Below, one piece after another: positions 7,121 through 16,698 of a DNA stretch of 64,000 nt. A model generated the notes under the pieces. That model saw nothing but the letters and a program-made list of their open reading frames with translations. It did not search any database and was not told the origin of the DNA. The stretch is from Pirellulales bacterium (GTDB lineage Bacteria; Planctomycetota; Planctomycetia; Pirellulales; JAEUIK01), in contig JAIBBZ010000020.1 of assembly GCA_019694435.1 (NCBI GenBank), forward strand, positions 39,261 through 103,260. The letters are read 5' to 3'. The position numbers and the translations under genes were made by a program. The number at the start of each line of letters is the position of its first letter. The first letter of the stretch is position 1.

Positions 7121-9361
7121 ATGACTTCGTCCCGTCAAGCCGCGGCAATTGTCGCCCTGCTGTGTGTCCTGACGGTGGCGGTCTACTACCGCGTAGCGGG
7201 ACATGAATTCGTCGGTTGGGACGACCCGACCTACGTCCGCGACAATCCGCGGATTCAACAGGGCCTGACGCTGGCGACCATCGGCTGGGCCTTCACGACC
7301 GGGTACGCCGGCAACTGGCATCCGCTGACGTGGCTGAGCCACACGGTCGACTGGTCGTTGTTCGGCAATTGGGCACCCGGCCATCACCTGGTGAACGCGG
7401 CCCTGCACCTGGTCAACTCGTTGGTGTTGTTCTATGCGCTGTGGTCGCTGCAAGCAGCGGGGCAACCGCGCGAGCCGGCCAGCAAGGGGCGTGGCGAGGC
7501 CGCGGCGGCCGTTTCGCCCTGGCCCGCCGGACTGGTCGCCGCGCTGTTTGCCGTGCACCCCTTGCACGTGGAGAGTGTCGCTTGGGTTTCGGAACGCAAG
7601 GACACGCTCAGCACGTTGTTCTGGCTGTTGGCCATGTTGGCCTATACCGGTTACGTGCTGCGTCCCGGGCTGGGGCGTTATGCGCTGGTGGCGCTGGCGT
7701 TGACGCTGGGGCTGTTGAGCAAACCGATGGTGGTCACGTTGCCGGCCGTCTTGCTGCTGCTCGACTTCTGGCCCCTGGCACGGGACAAGGCTCGCGGCGG
7801 GCGTCGCGGCGTGCCGGCGGCGGCCTGGCCGCAATTGGCACGTGAGAAATTGCCGCTCTTGGCACTGGTCGTGATCTCGGCGCTGGCGACCTTGTGGGCC
7901 CAAAGCGCGGCGCAGGCCGTGGCCGCGACCGAGCAGGTATCGCTGCTGATGCGGCTGGGCAATGCGTGCCTCAGCTATCTCGCCTACCTCAAGTTTTGCA
8001 TCTGGCCGGCGGGCCTCGCGTATTTCTATCCGATCGATCAAGCCTCCTGGCAAAGTGCCGGGCAGATGATGCTGGCGGCCGCGGCCGCGCTGTTGTTGGC
8101 CGTGATCACGGCCGCGGCCGTGTTCGGGCGGCGCAGGTGCCCCTACTTTTTCGTCGGCTGGTTGTGGTATCTGGGCACGTTGGTGCCGGTCATTGGCTTC
8201 GTGCAGGTGGGTTCCCAGGCGATGGCCGATCGCTACACGTATATCCCCTTGATCGGCGTGTTTATCGCGGTGGCTTATGGGCTGGCCGATCTGTTAGCGG
8301 CCCGTCCGAACCTGCGCAACCTCGGGGTGGCCGCGGCCGTGGGCTGGGTCTTGGTGCTCAGCGTGCTCGCCTGGCGACAGGTCGGTGTTTGGGCCAACGA
8401 CGAACGGTTGTTTTCGCACGCGCTGTCCGTGACCGAGCGGAACTACTCGGCCATGAGCAACCTGGCCCAGGTACGGATCAATCAGCAGCGCAAGGACGAG
8501 GCCTTGGAACTGCTTCGGCAGGCGCTGGCGATCAACCCGCATTCGGCGCTCATCCATCACCGCCTGGCCATCGCGCTGGGTGAACCGCCGCTCAATCAGT
8601 GGGCGGCGGCCAAGGCCGAGTTTGCCCGGGCCATCGAACTGGCGCCGGGCCAGATGGAGAGCCGCCTGGGACTGGCCAAGATCTTGACGATCTTGGGCGA
8701 GTTCGAGCCTGCTCTTCGCGAATACGAACTGGTGTCGCAATCGCCCGCACATCGCGCCCAGGCCGAAGCGGAATTGGCCGCGCTGCGGCGACGCATGCAA
8801 GTCGCCGCGCAGCTTCTGGCGCAGGCCAAGGCGGCACTTGCCGCGGCCCCGAACGATCCGCAGGCACATTGCCTGCTTGGTCGAGCGTTGCTCACGGCAC
8901 GGCGCATCGACGAGGCCGATGCGGCATTCCGCGCGGCGCTGAGCCGCGATCCGAAATCGGTGCCCGCCTTCTTGGGTCTGGCCGAGGTGGCCAAGGCGCG
9001 AATGCAGCCGTCGGAGGTGATTGCCAACTATCGACGGGCCCTGGAGCTGGCCCCCGGCGAGCCGACGATCACGAATCAACTGGCCTGGCTGTTGGCGACC
9101 ACGAAGGACGAGTCGCTGCGTCGCGGTCCAGAGGCCCTGACGCTGGCCCAGCAGCTTTGCGCAGGCGCGGGCGGACAGCAGCCCGAGTATCTCGACACGC
9201 TGGCCGCCGCCTATGCTGCGGCCGGCGATTTCTCGGCGGCGATCGCCACGATCGACCGGGCGATCGAGCTGGCCACGGCCGCAGGGCATCCGCCGGCGCT
9301 GGTCCGGCAGATGCAGACACATCGTCAGTGCTACGTCAATCGCCAGGTGTACGTCGAGTGA
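7121..9361 (+). CDS. TPR-containing GT-C-type membrane protein
   Basis: 746 residues. The N-terminal ~430 residues hold about ten hydrophobic helices. The first loop has an acidic pair in GWDDPTYV (34-35), like the catalytic loop of GT-C glycosyltransferases (PMT/TMTC-like), and WHPLTWLSH and FAVHPLHVESVAWVSERKD follow. Residues ~440-740 are tetratricopeptide repeats (repeated A..NP..A-type helices). By family resemblance it would transfer sugars from a lipid carrier to exported proteins, with the TPRs outside the membrane; this is inferred. The start chosen is the ATG at 7121, just before the first helix, not the earlier GTG/ATG options from 7037. A paralogue follows 8 bases downstream. Confidence 0.8.
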   Translation: MTSSRQAAAIVALLCVLTVAVYYRVAGHEFVGWDDPTYVRDNPRIQQGLTLATIGWAFTTGYAGNWHPLTWLSHTVDWSLFGNWAPGHHLVNAALHLVNSLVLFYALWSLQAAGQPREPASKGRGEAAAAVSPWPAGLVAALFAVHPLHVESVAWVSERKDTLSTLFWLLAMLAYTGYVLRPGLGRYALVALALTLGLLSKPMVVTLPAVLLLLDFWPLARDKARGGRRGVPAAAWPQLAREKLPLLALVVISALATLWAQSAAQAVAATEQVSLLMRLGNACLSYLAYLKFCIWPAGLAYFYPIDQASWQSAGQMMLAAAAALLLAVITAAAVFGRRRCPYFFVGWLWYLGTLVPVIGFVQVGSQAMADRYTYIPLIGVFIAVAYGLADLLAARPNLRNLGVAAAVGWVLVLSVLAWRQVGVWANDERLFSHALSVTERNYSAMSNLAQVRINQQRKDEALELLRQALAINPHSALIHHRLAIALGEPPLNQWAAAKAEFARAIELAPGQMESRLGLAKILTILGEFEPALREYELVSQSPAHRAQAEAELAALRRRMQVAAQLLAQAKAALAAAPNDPQAHCLLGRALLTARRIDEADAAFRAALSRDPKSVPAFLGLAEVAKARMQPSEVIANYRRALELAPGEPTITNQLAWLLATTKDESLRRGPEALTLAQQLCAGAGGQQPEYLDTLAAAYAAAGDFSAAIATIDRAIELATAAGHPPALVRQMQTHRQCYVNRQVYVE

Positions 9362-9369
9362 CAACGCCG

Positions 9370-11439
9370 ATGACGCACACCAAGGCCGCGCACAGTTTGC
9401 CCGAGACGAGCCTTTCGTCGGCGACGGCGCCGAGCATACCGGTGTCCGCCTGGTTGGTTGCCTTGGTCCTGGGCTTGCTGACGTTCGTGCTCTATCTGCC
9501 GACGCGACACTACGCGTTCGTCACGCTCGACGACCCCTACTACGTCTACGCCAACCCGCACGTTGCTATTGGCTGGACCTCGGACAGCTTGCGCTGGGCG
9601 CTGACCGAACCCGTGGCCGCCAACTGGCACCCGCTGACAATGCTGTCGCACATGCTCGACAGCGAGCTCTACGGCGTGGCCAATCCTCCCGCCGGGCATC
9701 ATCTGACGAATGCCGCGCTGCATGCCGTCAATGCGTCGCTGCTGCTGGTGGCCCTGTTGATGCTGGGCAGCCGGGCGTGGGTGGCGACCGTCGTGGCGGC
9801 GGGCTTTGCTTGGCATCCGCTGCGCGTCGAAAGCGTGGCTTGGATCTCCGAGCGCAAGGACCTGCTCGCCGGTATGTTCTGGATCGCGACGCTGGCAGCA
9901 TACGCCTGGTACGTACGGCGCCCTGGCTGGGGGCGCTACCTGGCCGTCGTCGCCGGGATGGTGCTTGGGCTGTTGAGCAAGCCGATGGTGGTGACACTGC
10001 CGTTTGTGTTGCTGCTGCTCGATGTCTGGCCGCTCGGGCGAATGCGCTGGGACGACGTGTTCGACCGCCAAGGGCGGCTGCGCTTCGCGCACAGGGTGCT
10101 TGAGAAACTGCCCCTGTTCGCCCTGGCCGCGGCGGGCAGCGTGGTGACGTTTCTCGTGCAACGGTCGCAGGGTGCGGTCGAAGGACTCGACGCGTTTCCG
10201 CTGCCGCGCCGCGTGGCGCAGGCCGTGATCGCATATGCCGAGTACCTGGCCATGATGATTCGGCCCGAGGACCTGGCCATCCCCTACCCTACGCCTCAGG
10301 CGCTGAACACGGGCGAGTTGGCGCTGTGTGCGGGCGTCGTCGTGCTGATCACCTTGCTGGTCTTGTGGCTGCGCAATCGGCTGCCTTGGCTGTCCGTCGG
10401 CTGGCTGTGGTACCTGGGTACCCTGGTACCGGTGATCGGACTGGTCCAAGTGGGTACGCAGTCGATGGCCGATCGCTACACGTACTTGCCGATGATCGGT
10501 GTCTTGTGGGCCCTGGCCGAGACGCTCGACCGCAGCATCGCCGGGCGGCGGGGCTTGCGCGTCCTGGCGTCGGTTTGCCTGCTGGCAATGGGCGCGAGCT
10601 ACTACATCGCCAGCCGCGAGCAGATGACGTACTGGAGCTCGCCGCAGACCTTGTTTGCCCGGGCCTTGTCGGTGACTCGGGACAATGGGGCCGCTCACCT
10701 GGGGATGGCGAACGAGCTGGCAGCCGTCGGTGATTTCCGCGCGGCACTTCCCCACTACGAGCGCGGCACCCAGTTGGAGCCGCGCCGTGCCGTCGGCTTC
10801 TTCAACTACGGCGTCTCGCTGTGGGAGCGTCGGGAAGCACTCGACCGCGCCGTCGAGCTGTTCAATCGGGCGCAGAAGCTCGGCTACCCCCACGAGCCCA
10901 TCGACGCGTTGATGGGGGCCGCGTTGGTGGCCCAGGGGCGCGACGAAGCCGCCGCGCCGCGGCTGGCACTGGCCTTGCAAAGCCCCGAGACCGCGCAGTT
11001 CCCGGTCGCCGTGGCGGCGACGGGCGTCATGCTCGCAAGAGGGGGCAAGCTGAATGAGGCGATCGCCCTGTACGAAGACTTCCTGCGCGCGAAGTACGAT
11101 CTGGTGATTGCCGATCGCCTGGCTTGGATTCGGGCGACGAGCACCGACGACACTTTGCGCAACGGCGCCGCCGCGCTGGCCCTGGTTGCCCGTGGCGAAG
11201 AAGCACCCGAAGCGGGTAACCCTGAACACCTGGCAGTGCGCGCCGCGGCGCTGGCCGAAAACGGCGAATTGGTCCCGGCGATCGACGTCGCGACCGAGGC
11301 GCTGCGCCGCGCGCGGCAGCTCGACGAAGCACAAGCGGCGCCGCGCTGGAAGCACCTGATCGAGCGGCTGCGCGGACAACTCGAGCGCTACGGCAATCGC
11401 CAGCCGATGCGGGAATCGCCCGCGCAATGGAGCTTATAG
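9370..11439 (+). CDS. TPR-containing GT-C-type membrane protein, paralogue
   Basis: 689 residues, collinear with the preceding gene. It has the same acidic pair (TLDDPYYV, 54-55), NWHPLTMLSH, AWHPLRVESVAWISERKD, LLSKPMVVTLPF and WLWYLGTLVPVIGLVQVGTQ blocks, then degenerate TPRs from about 430 onward. The 8-base gap and shared direction suggest co-transcription and origin by tandem duplication. A GTG at 9358 overlapping the upstream stop is an alternative start; the ATG at 9370 gives a cytoplasmic N-terminus of normal length. Function as for its neighbour, by inference. Confidence 0.8.
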   Translation: MTHTKAAHSLPETSLSSATAPSIPVSAWLVALVLGLLTFVLYLPTRHYAFVTLDDPYYVYANPHVAIGWTSDSLRWALTEPVAANWHPLTMLSHMLDSELYGVANPPAGHHLTNAALHAVNASLLLVALLMLGSRAWVATVVAAGFAWHPLRVESVAWISERKDLLAGMFWIATLAAYAWYVRRPGWGRYLAVVAGMVLGLLSKPMVVTLPFVLLLLDVWPLGRMRWDDVFDRQGRLRFAHRVLEKLPLFALAAAGSVVTFLVQRSQGAVEGLDAFPLPRRVAQAVIAYAEYLAMMIRPEDLAIPYPTPQALNTGELALCAGVVVLITLLVLWLRNRLPWLSVGWLWYLGTLVPVIGLVQVGTQSMADRYTYLPMIGVLWALAETLDRSIAGRRGLRVLASVCLLAMGASYYIASREQMTYWSSPQTLFARALSVTRDNGAAHLGMANELAAVGDFRAALPHYERGTQLEPRRAVGFFNYGVSLWERREALDRAVELFNRAQKLGYPHEPIDALMGAALVAQGRDEAAAPRLALALQSPETAQFPVAVAATGVMLARGGKLNEAIALYEDFLRAKYDLVIADRLAWIRATSTDDTLRNGAAALALVARGEEAPEAGNPEHLAVRAAALAENGELVPAIDVATEALRRARQLDEAQAAPRWKHLIERLRGQLERYGNRQPMRESPAQWSL

Positions 11440-11454
11440 GCGGCCCGCTGTCCT

Positions 11455-12012
11455 ATGAAATACTCGTTGCGCACGCTGGTACTGGTCGTTACGGTCGTGG
11501 CCGTGCTGTTGGCGGTGGTCGGGCTGCGCATCAACCAGGAAATGCGCAGAGCACGGCACGAGGCGGCCGTTGCTGACGCCCTGACCACGGCGGGGGCCAT
11601 CGTGTTGACGCAACGCGCCGGTTGGTCGCTGTTGCGATATGACCAGATCGTCATGGTCGATGTCGGCGATCTGAACTCCGAGCCGTCGCTTGGCAGTTCG
11701 GTATGGATGCGGAATGCAATCGCCTTCGGCGATGACGACGTCCGGTTGCTGGCCGACTGCCGGGGGACCGAAATTGTGCGGCTGCGAAACTCGCAAATCA
11801 CCGACCAGGCCGTAAAGATCCTGGTTCGGCTCCCCGCGCTGATCGAGATCGACTTGGATTCGACCGCCGTGACCGACGCGTGTGTGGACGATCTGGCGCG
11901 ATTGCCGTTGGGCTGCCGGTTCGTGGGCCTCGGGGCAACGCGCGTTACGGCCGAAGGCCGCGCGCGGTTGCGCCGCTTGCGTCCCGATCTGGAAGTGTTG
12001 CCCCGGCCGTAG
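11455..12012 (+). CDS. membrane-anchored LRR-like protein
   Basis: 185 residues. One N-terminal hydrophobic segment (residues 6-24) acts as an anchor. The C-terminal half has leucine-rich-repeat-like units typical of planctomycetes: a pattern of IVRLRNSQITDQAVKIL, then LIEIDLDSTAVTDACVDDL. It starts 15 bases after the second TPR protein and probably shares its transcript. It meets phoU convergently. Role unknown. Confidence 0.7.
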   Translation: MKYSLRTLVLVVTVVAVLLAVVGLRINQEMRRARHEAAVADALTTAGAIVLTQRAGWSLLRYDQIVMVDVGDLNSEPSLGSSVWMRNAIAFGDDDVRLLADCRGTEIVRLRNSQITDQAVKILVRLPALIEIDLDSTAVTDACVDDLARLPLGCRFVGLGATRVTAEGRARLRRLRPDLEVLPRP

Positions 12013-12061
12013 GGCCCCGGGCTTGTACCGGCGGCGCCGCCCCGGTCGCTCAGCGGCGCGC

Positions 12062-12721
12062 TTAATCGTCGTGCAGATGCCGCACGATGGACCCTTCGAC
12101 CATGTAGATGACGTCTTCGGCGATATTCGTGGCCATATCGCCCAGCCGCTCGAGGTGCTTCGTGACCGAGTGCAGCTTCATCAGCGTTTCGGTCTGGTCG
12201 GGAGAATCGAGCATCCGCGCCTTGAGCAGGCTGTTGATCGAGCGCCGCAGGGCATCGACTTCGTCGTCGTCGGCGCGGACCTCTTGGGCCAGGTTCACAT
12301 CCTGGCTGACCAGCGCATCGAGACTGCGGCTGACCATCGATTGCGACCGCGCGGCCAGCTCGCGCATGTCGGTCGGAATCTCGACGGGATCGTGGCGGGC
12401 CAGATAAATCACGCGCTTGGCGATGTTCGCCGCCAGGTCGCCCATGCGCTCCAGATCGTTGTTGATCTTGAGGATGGCGACGACGAACCGCAGATCGGCC
12501 GCGACGGGCTGGTAGAGCGCCAGCGTCTTGAGGCACTCTTCCTCGACGTCGACCTCCATGTGGTCGATCTCGTCATCGGCATCGATGACGTCCTGGGCCA
12601 GTTCGGGGTCGCGCTTCATGATGGCCGTGATCGCCCGGGCGATCGCGCGCTCGACCAACGCACCGACGGAGAGGATCTTTTCCTTGAGGACCTCGATCTG
12701 ACGTTGCAGGTGTTGCGACAT
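12062..12721 (-). CDS. phoU: phosphate transport regulator PhoU
   Basis: 219 residues, the normal PhoU length, with two copies of the three-helix PhoU unit. Each copy has the E/D-x3-D metal-binding type motif, seen at ADDEIDHMEVDVEEECL and again in the second half, plus NNDLERMGDLAANIAKR and its echo LERLGDMATNIAEDV. PhoU links the Pst transporter to the PhoR sensor kinase so that the Pho response is off when phosphate is plentiful. It is the last gene of the phoB-phoU series, 130 bases after pstB, and converges with the LRR gene. Confidence 0.95.
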   Translation of the reverse strand: MSQHLQRQIEVLKEKILSVGALVERAIARAITAIMKRDPELAQDVIDADDEIDHMEVDVEEECLKTLALYQPVAADLRFVVAILKINNDLERMGDLAANIAKRVIYLARHDPVEIPTDMRELAARSQSMVSRSLDALVSQDVNLAQEVRADDDEVDALRRSINSLLKARMLDSPDQTETLMKLHSVTKHLERLGDMATNIAEDVIYMVEGSIVRHLHDD

Positions 12722-12851
12722 GCCAGTCTTTCCAGCCCGGGGATCGAAAACGGCAAATGGATTCTAGGGCCCGGTGTGAAACCGGTTCCTCCCCAACCTG
12801 CTTATGCCTGGATTTGCCCTGGGGGTCAAGAGAAGTGCCGCCGCGCGGGGC

Positions 12852-13676
12852 TCAACCGAAGCGGCCGGTGATGTAGGCTTCGGTCTGCTTCTGCTGCGGA
12901 TTGGTGAAGATCTGCTTCGTCGGGCCAAACTCGACGATGCGCCCCTGGTAGAAGAACGCCGTGTCGTCCGAAACCCGCGCGGCCTGCTGCAAATTGTGCG
13001 TTACCAGGATGATCGTGTAGCTGCTGCGCAGGTTCGTGATCAGGTCCTCGATCTTGGCCGTGCCGACGGGATCGATCGCCGAACAGGGTTCGTCCATCAG
13101 CAGCACCTCGGGCTCGACGGCCACGGCCCGGGCAATGCAGAGACGCTGCTGTTGTCCGCCCGAGAGCGCGGTGCCGTGCTGGTGCAGCTTGCGATTGACT
13201 TCGTCCCAGAGGGCCGCCTGCCGCAGCGCGCGCTCGACGCGATCGGTCAGCTCGCTCTTGGGCATGCGCTGGTGCAGCCGCAGGCCATAGGCCACGTTGT
13301 CGAAGACCGACATGGGAAACGGCGTCGGCTTCTGAAAAATCATGCCCACGCGCTTGCGCAGCTCGAGCACGTTGGTCGATTGGTCGAGCAGGTTCTTGCC
13401 GTCGAGCAGCACTTCGCCGTCGGCCCGCTGCTCGCGGTAAAGCTGGTAGATGCGGTTGTAGACGCGCAAATGCGTCGACTTGCCGCAGCCCGAGGGTCCG
13501 ATGACCGCCGTGACCCGGTTGGCGGCGATATCGATGTTGTTGTCGAACAGCGCCTGGTGATTGCCATAGTGGAAATTCAACCGCCGCACGGAAATCTTCG
13601 GCGGTCCGGTCTCCACGGGGGCATCGCCGGGCAGATTGCGGGCGCGGCGGATCAGTTCGCTGTCTTCGGCCAACAT
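12852..13676 (-). CDS. pstB: phosphate ABC transporter ATPase PstB
   Basis: 274 residues. Walker [11 protein letters not shown]-loop ([11 protein letters not shown]), ABC signature [14 protein letters not shown], Walker B VLLMDEP and the switch histidine (VTHN) are all present. PFPMS and DEPCSAIDP are typical of PstB. It energises phosphate import through PstA and PstC. The start is the ATG at 13676, two bases after the pstA stop. Longer in-frame starts would overlap pstA almost entirely and are rejected. Confidence 0.95.
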   Translation of the reverse strand: MLAEDSELIRRARNLPGDAPVETGPPKISVRRLNFHYGNHQALFDNNIDIAANRVTAVIGPSGCGKSTHLRVYNRIYQLYREQRADGEVLLDGKNLLDQSTNVLELRKRVGMIFQKPTPFPMSVFDNVAYGLRLHQRMPKSELTDRVERALRQAALWDEVNRKLHQHGTALSGGQQQRLCIARAVAVEPEVLLMDEPCSAIDPVGTAKIEDLITNLRSSYTIILVTHNLQQAARVSDDTAFFYQGRIVEFGPTKQIFTNPQQKQTEAYITGRFG

Positions 13677-13678
13677 GG

Positions 13679-14521
13679 TCAATGTCTCGGCTGCAGAAAG
13701 TAGCGCGCGACGATGTTCAAACACAATACGGCCGCGGTGATCAACAGCGATGCTCCCCAGGCCATTTGCTGCCAGTCCGGAAAGGGGCTCATCGCGCGAT
13801 TGTAGATGGTCACCGTCAGGTTTGCAGTCGGACCGCCCAGACCGGTCGGCCAGGCGGAATTGTTCAGCGCGGTAAACAGCAGCGGGGCCGTCTCGCCGCT
13901 CACCCGGGCCACGGCCAGGATGATGCCCGTGAGCAGCCCCCCCTTGGCGGCGCGAAACACGATGTCGAGCGTCGTCTTCCACCGCGGTGCGCCCAACGCC
14001 AGCGCCGATTCGCGCAGGGCGTCAGGCACCAGCCGGAGCATGTCGTCGGTCGTGCGGGCAATAATCGGCAGCATGATAATGGCCAAGGCTGCAGCGCCCG
14101 CAGAGGCCGAAAACTGCTTCATCGGCACGACCAACAGCGTGTAGACGAACACGCCGACGAGAATCGAGGGGGTGCCCATCAGCACATCGCAGGCAAAGCG
14201 CACGTACGTGCCCCACCGATTGTGGCGGGCAAACTCGGCCAGGAACACGCCGGCCATCACCCCCAGCGGCACGCCCGTCAGCGTTGCCAGGGCCGTGATG
14301 AGCATGGATCCCAGGATGGCATTCCCCATGCCACCGCCTTCGAGCGGGGGGGCGGTTTTCATGGTGAAAAACGCGAGTCCGAACGCGCCGACGCCGCGCC
14401 AGAGCACCGTGTAGAGAATCGACGCCAGAAACACCAGCCCGACGATCGCCGCCGCGCTCGACAAGACTTTGACGGCGAAATCGACCCCCTGACGCTGCGC
14501 CACGCTGCGCGGTTGGCTCAT
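13679..14521 (-). CDS. pstA: phosphate ABC transporter permease PstA
   Basis: 280 residues with six predicted membrane helices. The permease EAA-type loop is [30 protein letters not shown]. The downstream segment ISGETAP-like ([12 protein letters not shown]) is the usual PstA signature. The ATG at 14521 overlaps the pstC stop by four bases (ATGA), so the two are translationally coupled. It forms the membrane channel with PstC. Confidence 0.93.
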   Translation of the reverse strand: MSQPRSVAQRQGVDFAVKVLSSAAAIVGLVFLASILYTVLWRGVGAFGLAFFTMKTAPPLEGGGMGNAILGSMLITALATLTGVPLGVMAGVFLAEFARHNRWGTYVRFACDVLMGTPSILVGVFVYTLLVVPMKQFSASAGAAALAIIMLPIIARTTDDMLRLVPDALRESALALGAPRWKTTLDIVFRAAKGGLLTGIILAVARVSGETAPLLFTALNNSAWPTGLGGPTANLTVTIYNRAMSPFPDWQQMAWGASLLITAAVLCLNIVARYFLQPRH

Positions 14522-15453
14522 CGGGCACCTCCCGCCTGACGCAAACCGCGCAGCCAGAGCTGCGCGAGCACCTGGAACACGAGAGTGATGACGAACAGGA
14601 TCAGGCCCAGCTCGATGAGCACGCTCTGGTGCAGCGAAAACCGCTCCGACTCGGCAAACTCGTTGGCCAACGTCGAGGCGATCGTGTTCCCGGCGTCGAA
14701 CAGCGAGGCCGACAACTTGTGGTTGCTGCCGATCACGAACGTCACGGCCATCGTTTCGCCAATGGCCCGGCCAAGTCCCAGGAACATCCCGCCCGCGATA
14801 CCGAGCATGCCGTAGCGCAGGCTGACTTGTGAAGTGACTTCCCAGGTCGTCGCCCCCAGGCCGTAGGCCGATTCCTTCATCACCGGCGGGACGATCCTGA
14901 GTACGTCGCGACTGACCGCACAGATGAACGGCAGCACCATCAATGCCAGGATGATCCCGCTGGTGAGGATGCCCAGTCCATGCTTGGGGCCGCTGAAGAG
15001 CGGGGTCCAGCCGAACAATTGGTTCAAACCGGGCTGTACATATTCGGCCATCCAGGGAACGAAAACGAAAAAGCCCCACATGCCGAAAATGATGCTGGGG
15101 ATGGCCGCCAACAGCTCGAGCGCGCCGCCGACAACGCGACTCACGCCTGGCGGCGCGACTTCGACCAGAAAGATGGCCGTCACCAGTCCCAGGGGCGCCG
15201 CCAACAGCATCGCGATGGCCGTCGAGGCCAGCGTGCCGTAAATGCTGCTCAAGGCGCCAAATTCTTTATTCACCGGGTCCCAGTCCTGGGAGACGAGAAA
15301 CGCGGGGCCAAAGTGCGCGATGGCCGGCCAGGCATAGTAGGCCAGCAGCATGAGCATCCCGAGCATCAGCAGCAGAATCAACGCGCCGGAGACGATGGCC
15401 AACACTCGGAAAATGAAGTCGCCCGGAGTGTGCGACGTCTCGCCTCGGTTCAT
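14518..15453 (-). CDS. pstC: phosphate ABC transporter permease PstC
   Basis: 311 residues with six helices. PstC-type blocks: WGFFVFVPW near the third helix, the EAA loop KESAYGLGATTWEV, and GLGRAIGETMAVTFVIG. The ATG at 15453 overlaps the pstS stop by four bases. The start chosen avoids a ~53-residue arginine-rich extension that lies within pstS coding sequence. Confidence 0.93.
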   Translation of the reverse strand: MNRGETSHTPGDFIFRVLAIVSGALILLLMLGMLMLLAYYAWPAIAHFGPAFLVSQDWDPVNKEFGALSSIYGTLASTAIAMLLAAPLGLVTAIFLVEVAPPGVSRVVGGALELLAAIPSIIFGMWGFFVFVPWMAEYVQPGLNQLFGWTPLFSGPKHGLGILTSGIILALMVLPFICAVSRDVLRIVPPVMKESAYGLGATTWEVTSQVSLRYGMLGIAGGMFLGLGRAIGETMAVTFVIGSNHKLSASLFDAGNTIASTLANEFAESERFSLHQSVLIELGLILFVITLVFQVLAQLWLRGLRQAGGAR

Positions 15454-16580
15454 GGCCGCGCCTCCGCGGTCGCGGTGCTGGCCGGCGCTGCGGCAGCCTG
15501 AGGCATCGCCGCGGGCCAAACTCCGCGCCACGAAGCCCGCACCAGGTCTGCGACGTTTTCGGGCAGCGGGGCATAGTCGAGTTCGCGCGCCAGGTCTGCG
15601 CCATGGGCATAGCACCAGTCGAAAAACGCCAGCATGGCCTGGATGCGCTCAGGCTTGTGGCCCTGACGCTGCATGACGATGAACGATGCGCCGGTGATCG
15701 GCCAGGTTTGATCGCCCGGCTGGTTGACGAGGATCAGATAGTAGTCCTGGGCGCTGGCCCAATCGGCATGATCGGCCGCCGCTTGAAACGATTCGAGGCT
15801 CGGCTGCACGAACTGGCCCGCGGCGTTTTCGAGCTGGGTGGTCGTGAGCCGGGCCAGCTTGGCATAGGCAAACTCGACATACCCGATCGCACCCTGGATG
15901 CGGCTGACATACGTGGCGACGCCTTGGTTGCCTTTGCCGGCAATGCCGACGGGCCAGTCGACGCCCTTGCCGGCACCGACGCGCGATTTCCATTTAGCCG
16001 AGGCCGCGGCCAGATAGTTCGTGAAGATCCAAGTCGTGCCGCTGGGGTCGGAACGGTAAACCACGGTCACGTCGCGGCTCGGCAACTTGAGGCCGGGGTT
16101 CAGTTCGACCAACCGCGGATCGTCCCAGCGGCGGATTTCCCCCAGCAGCAGATCGATGAAGACCTCGGCGTTCAAACACAGCTGGCCGGGAGCAATTCCG
16201 TCGAGATTCACCACCGGAACGACGCCGCCCACGACCATCGGAAACTGCAGCAGGTCGGCCTCGGCGAGCTCCTTGGGCTTGAGCGGGGCATCCGACGCGC
16301 CGAAGTCGACGGTCCGCGCCTTGGCCTGCGCGATGCCGCCGCCAGAGCCGATCGGTTGGTAGTTGACAGTCACCGGGTTCAGTTCGGCGAACTGGCCGGC
16401 CCACTTCGTGTAGATGGGCTCGGGAAAAGTAGCGCCAGCACCGCTCAGTTGGATCGAGGCTTGATCCGCCGTCTGGTTCGAGCCTGCCGCCGTCGGCTCG
16501 CACCCTGCCAGGCAGCAGCAAACCAGCGCCAGCCAGCAGGCGGCCCACGCTGAAATGAGTTTGCCGTCCGGCGGTCGCAT
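15450..16580 (-). CDS. pstS: phosphate-binding lipoprotein PstS
   Basis: 376 residues. A lipoprotein signal ends in the lipobox LAGC (Cys27), so the protein is probably lipid-anchored outside the cytoplasmic membrane. Phosphate-binding signatures are present: SGAGATFPEPIYTKW at the start of the mature domain, GSGGGIAQ, DFGASDAPL and RSDPSGTTWIFTNYL. It captures phosphate for PstCA. It heads the transporter operon and has its own candidate Pho-box promoter at 16633-16664. Confidence 0.95.
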   Translation of the reverse strand: MRPPDGKLISAWAACWLALVCCCLAGCEPTAAGSNQTADQASIQLSGAGATFPEPIYTKWAGQFAELNPVTVNYQPIGSGGGIAQAKARTVDFGASDAPLKPKELAEADLLQFPMVVGGVVPVVNLDGIAPGQLCLNAEVFIDLLLGEIRRWDDPRLVELNPGLKLPSRDVTVVYRSDPSGTTWIFTNYLAAASAKWKSRVGAGKGVDWPVGIAGKGNQGVATYVSRIQGAIGYVEFAYAKLARLTTTQLENAAGQFVQPSLESFQAAADHADWASAQDYYLILVNQPGDQTWPITGASFIVMQRQGHKPERIQAMLAFFDWCYAHGADLARELDYAPLPENVADLVRASWRGVWPAAMPQAAAAPASTATAEARP

Positions 16581-16632
16581 CGTAAGATCTTGATTTTAAA
16601 TGGGTTGCGATTTCCAGCTGATCGCGAGCCGT

Positions 16633-16664
16633 ATGGTAGCGATTGATTGTTAGGTTCGTGTTAA
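16633..16664 (-). promoter_or_regulatory. candidate Pho box and -10 element of pstS
   Basis: On the minus strand the 17-mer TTAACACGAACCTAACA (16648-16664) is a direct repeat of the form (T/C)TAACA-N5-CTAACA with 11-base period. Nine bases further on is TACCAT (16633-16638), a -10-like hexamer. The same 17-mer (14 of 17 bases), the same 9-base spacing and TACCAC occur before phoB. The repeat resembles PhoP/PhoB half-sites that replace the -35 box. Confidence 0.6.
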
Positions 16665-16698
16665 CGACCGGCTCCCCTGCGGCGAATGTACGCGGCGC

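Noticed and set aside
9331..11427. 698-codon frame antisense to the second TPR protein
   Set aside because: Same reasoning; the plus-strand frame has membrane helices and paralogue similarity.
12013..12061. GC-rich dyads between the LRR gene and phoU as a bidirectional terminator
   Set aside because: Short stems without any T-run.
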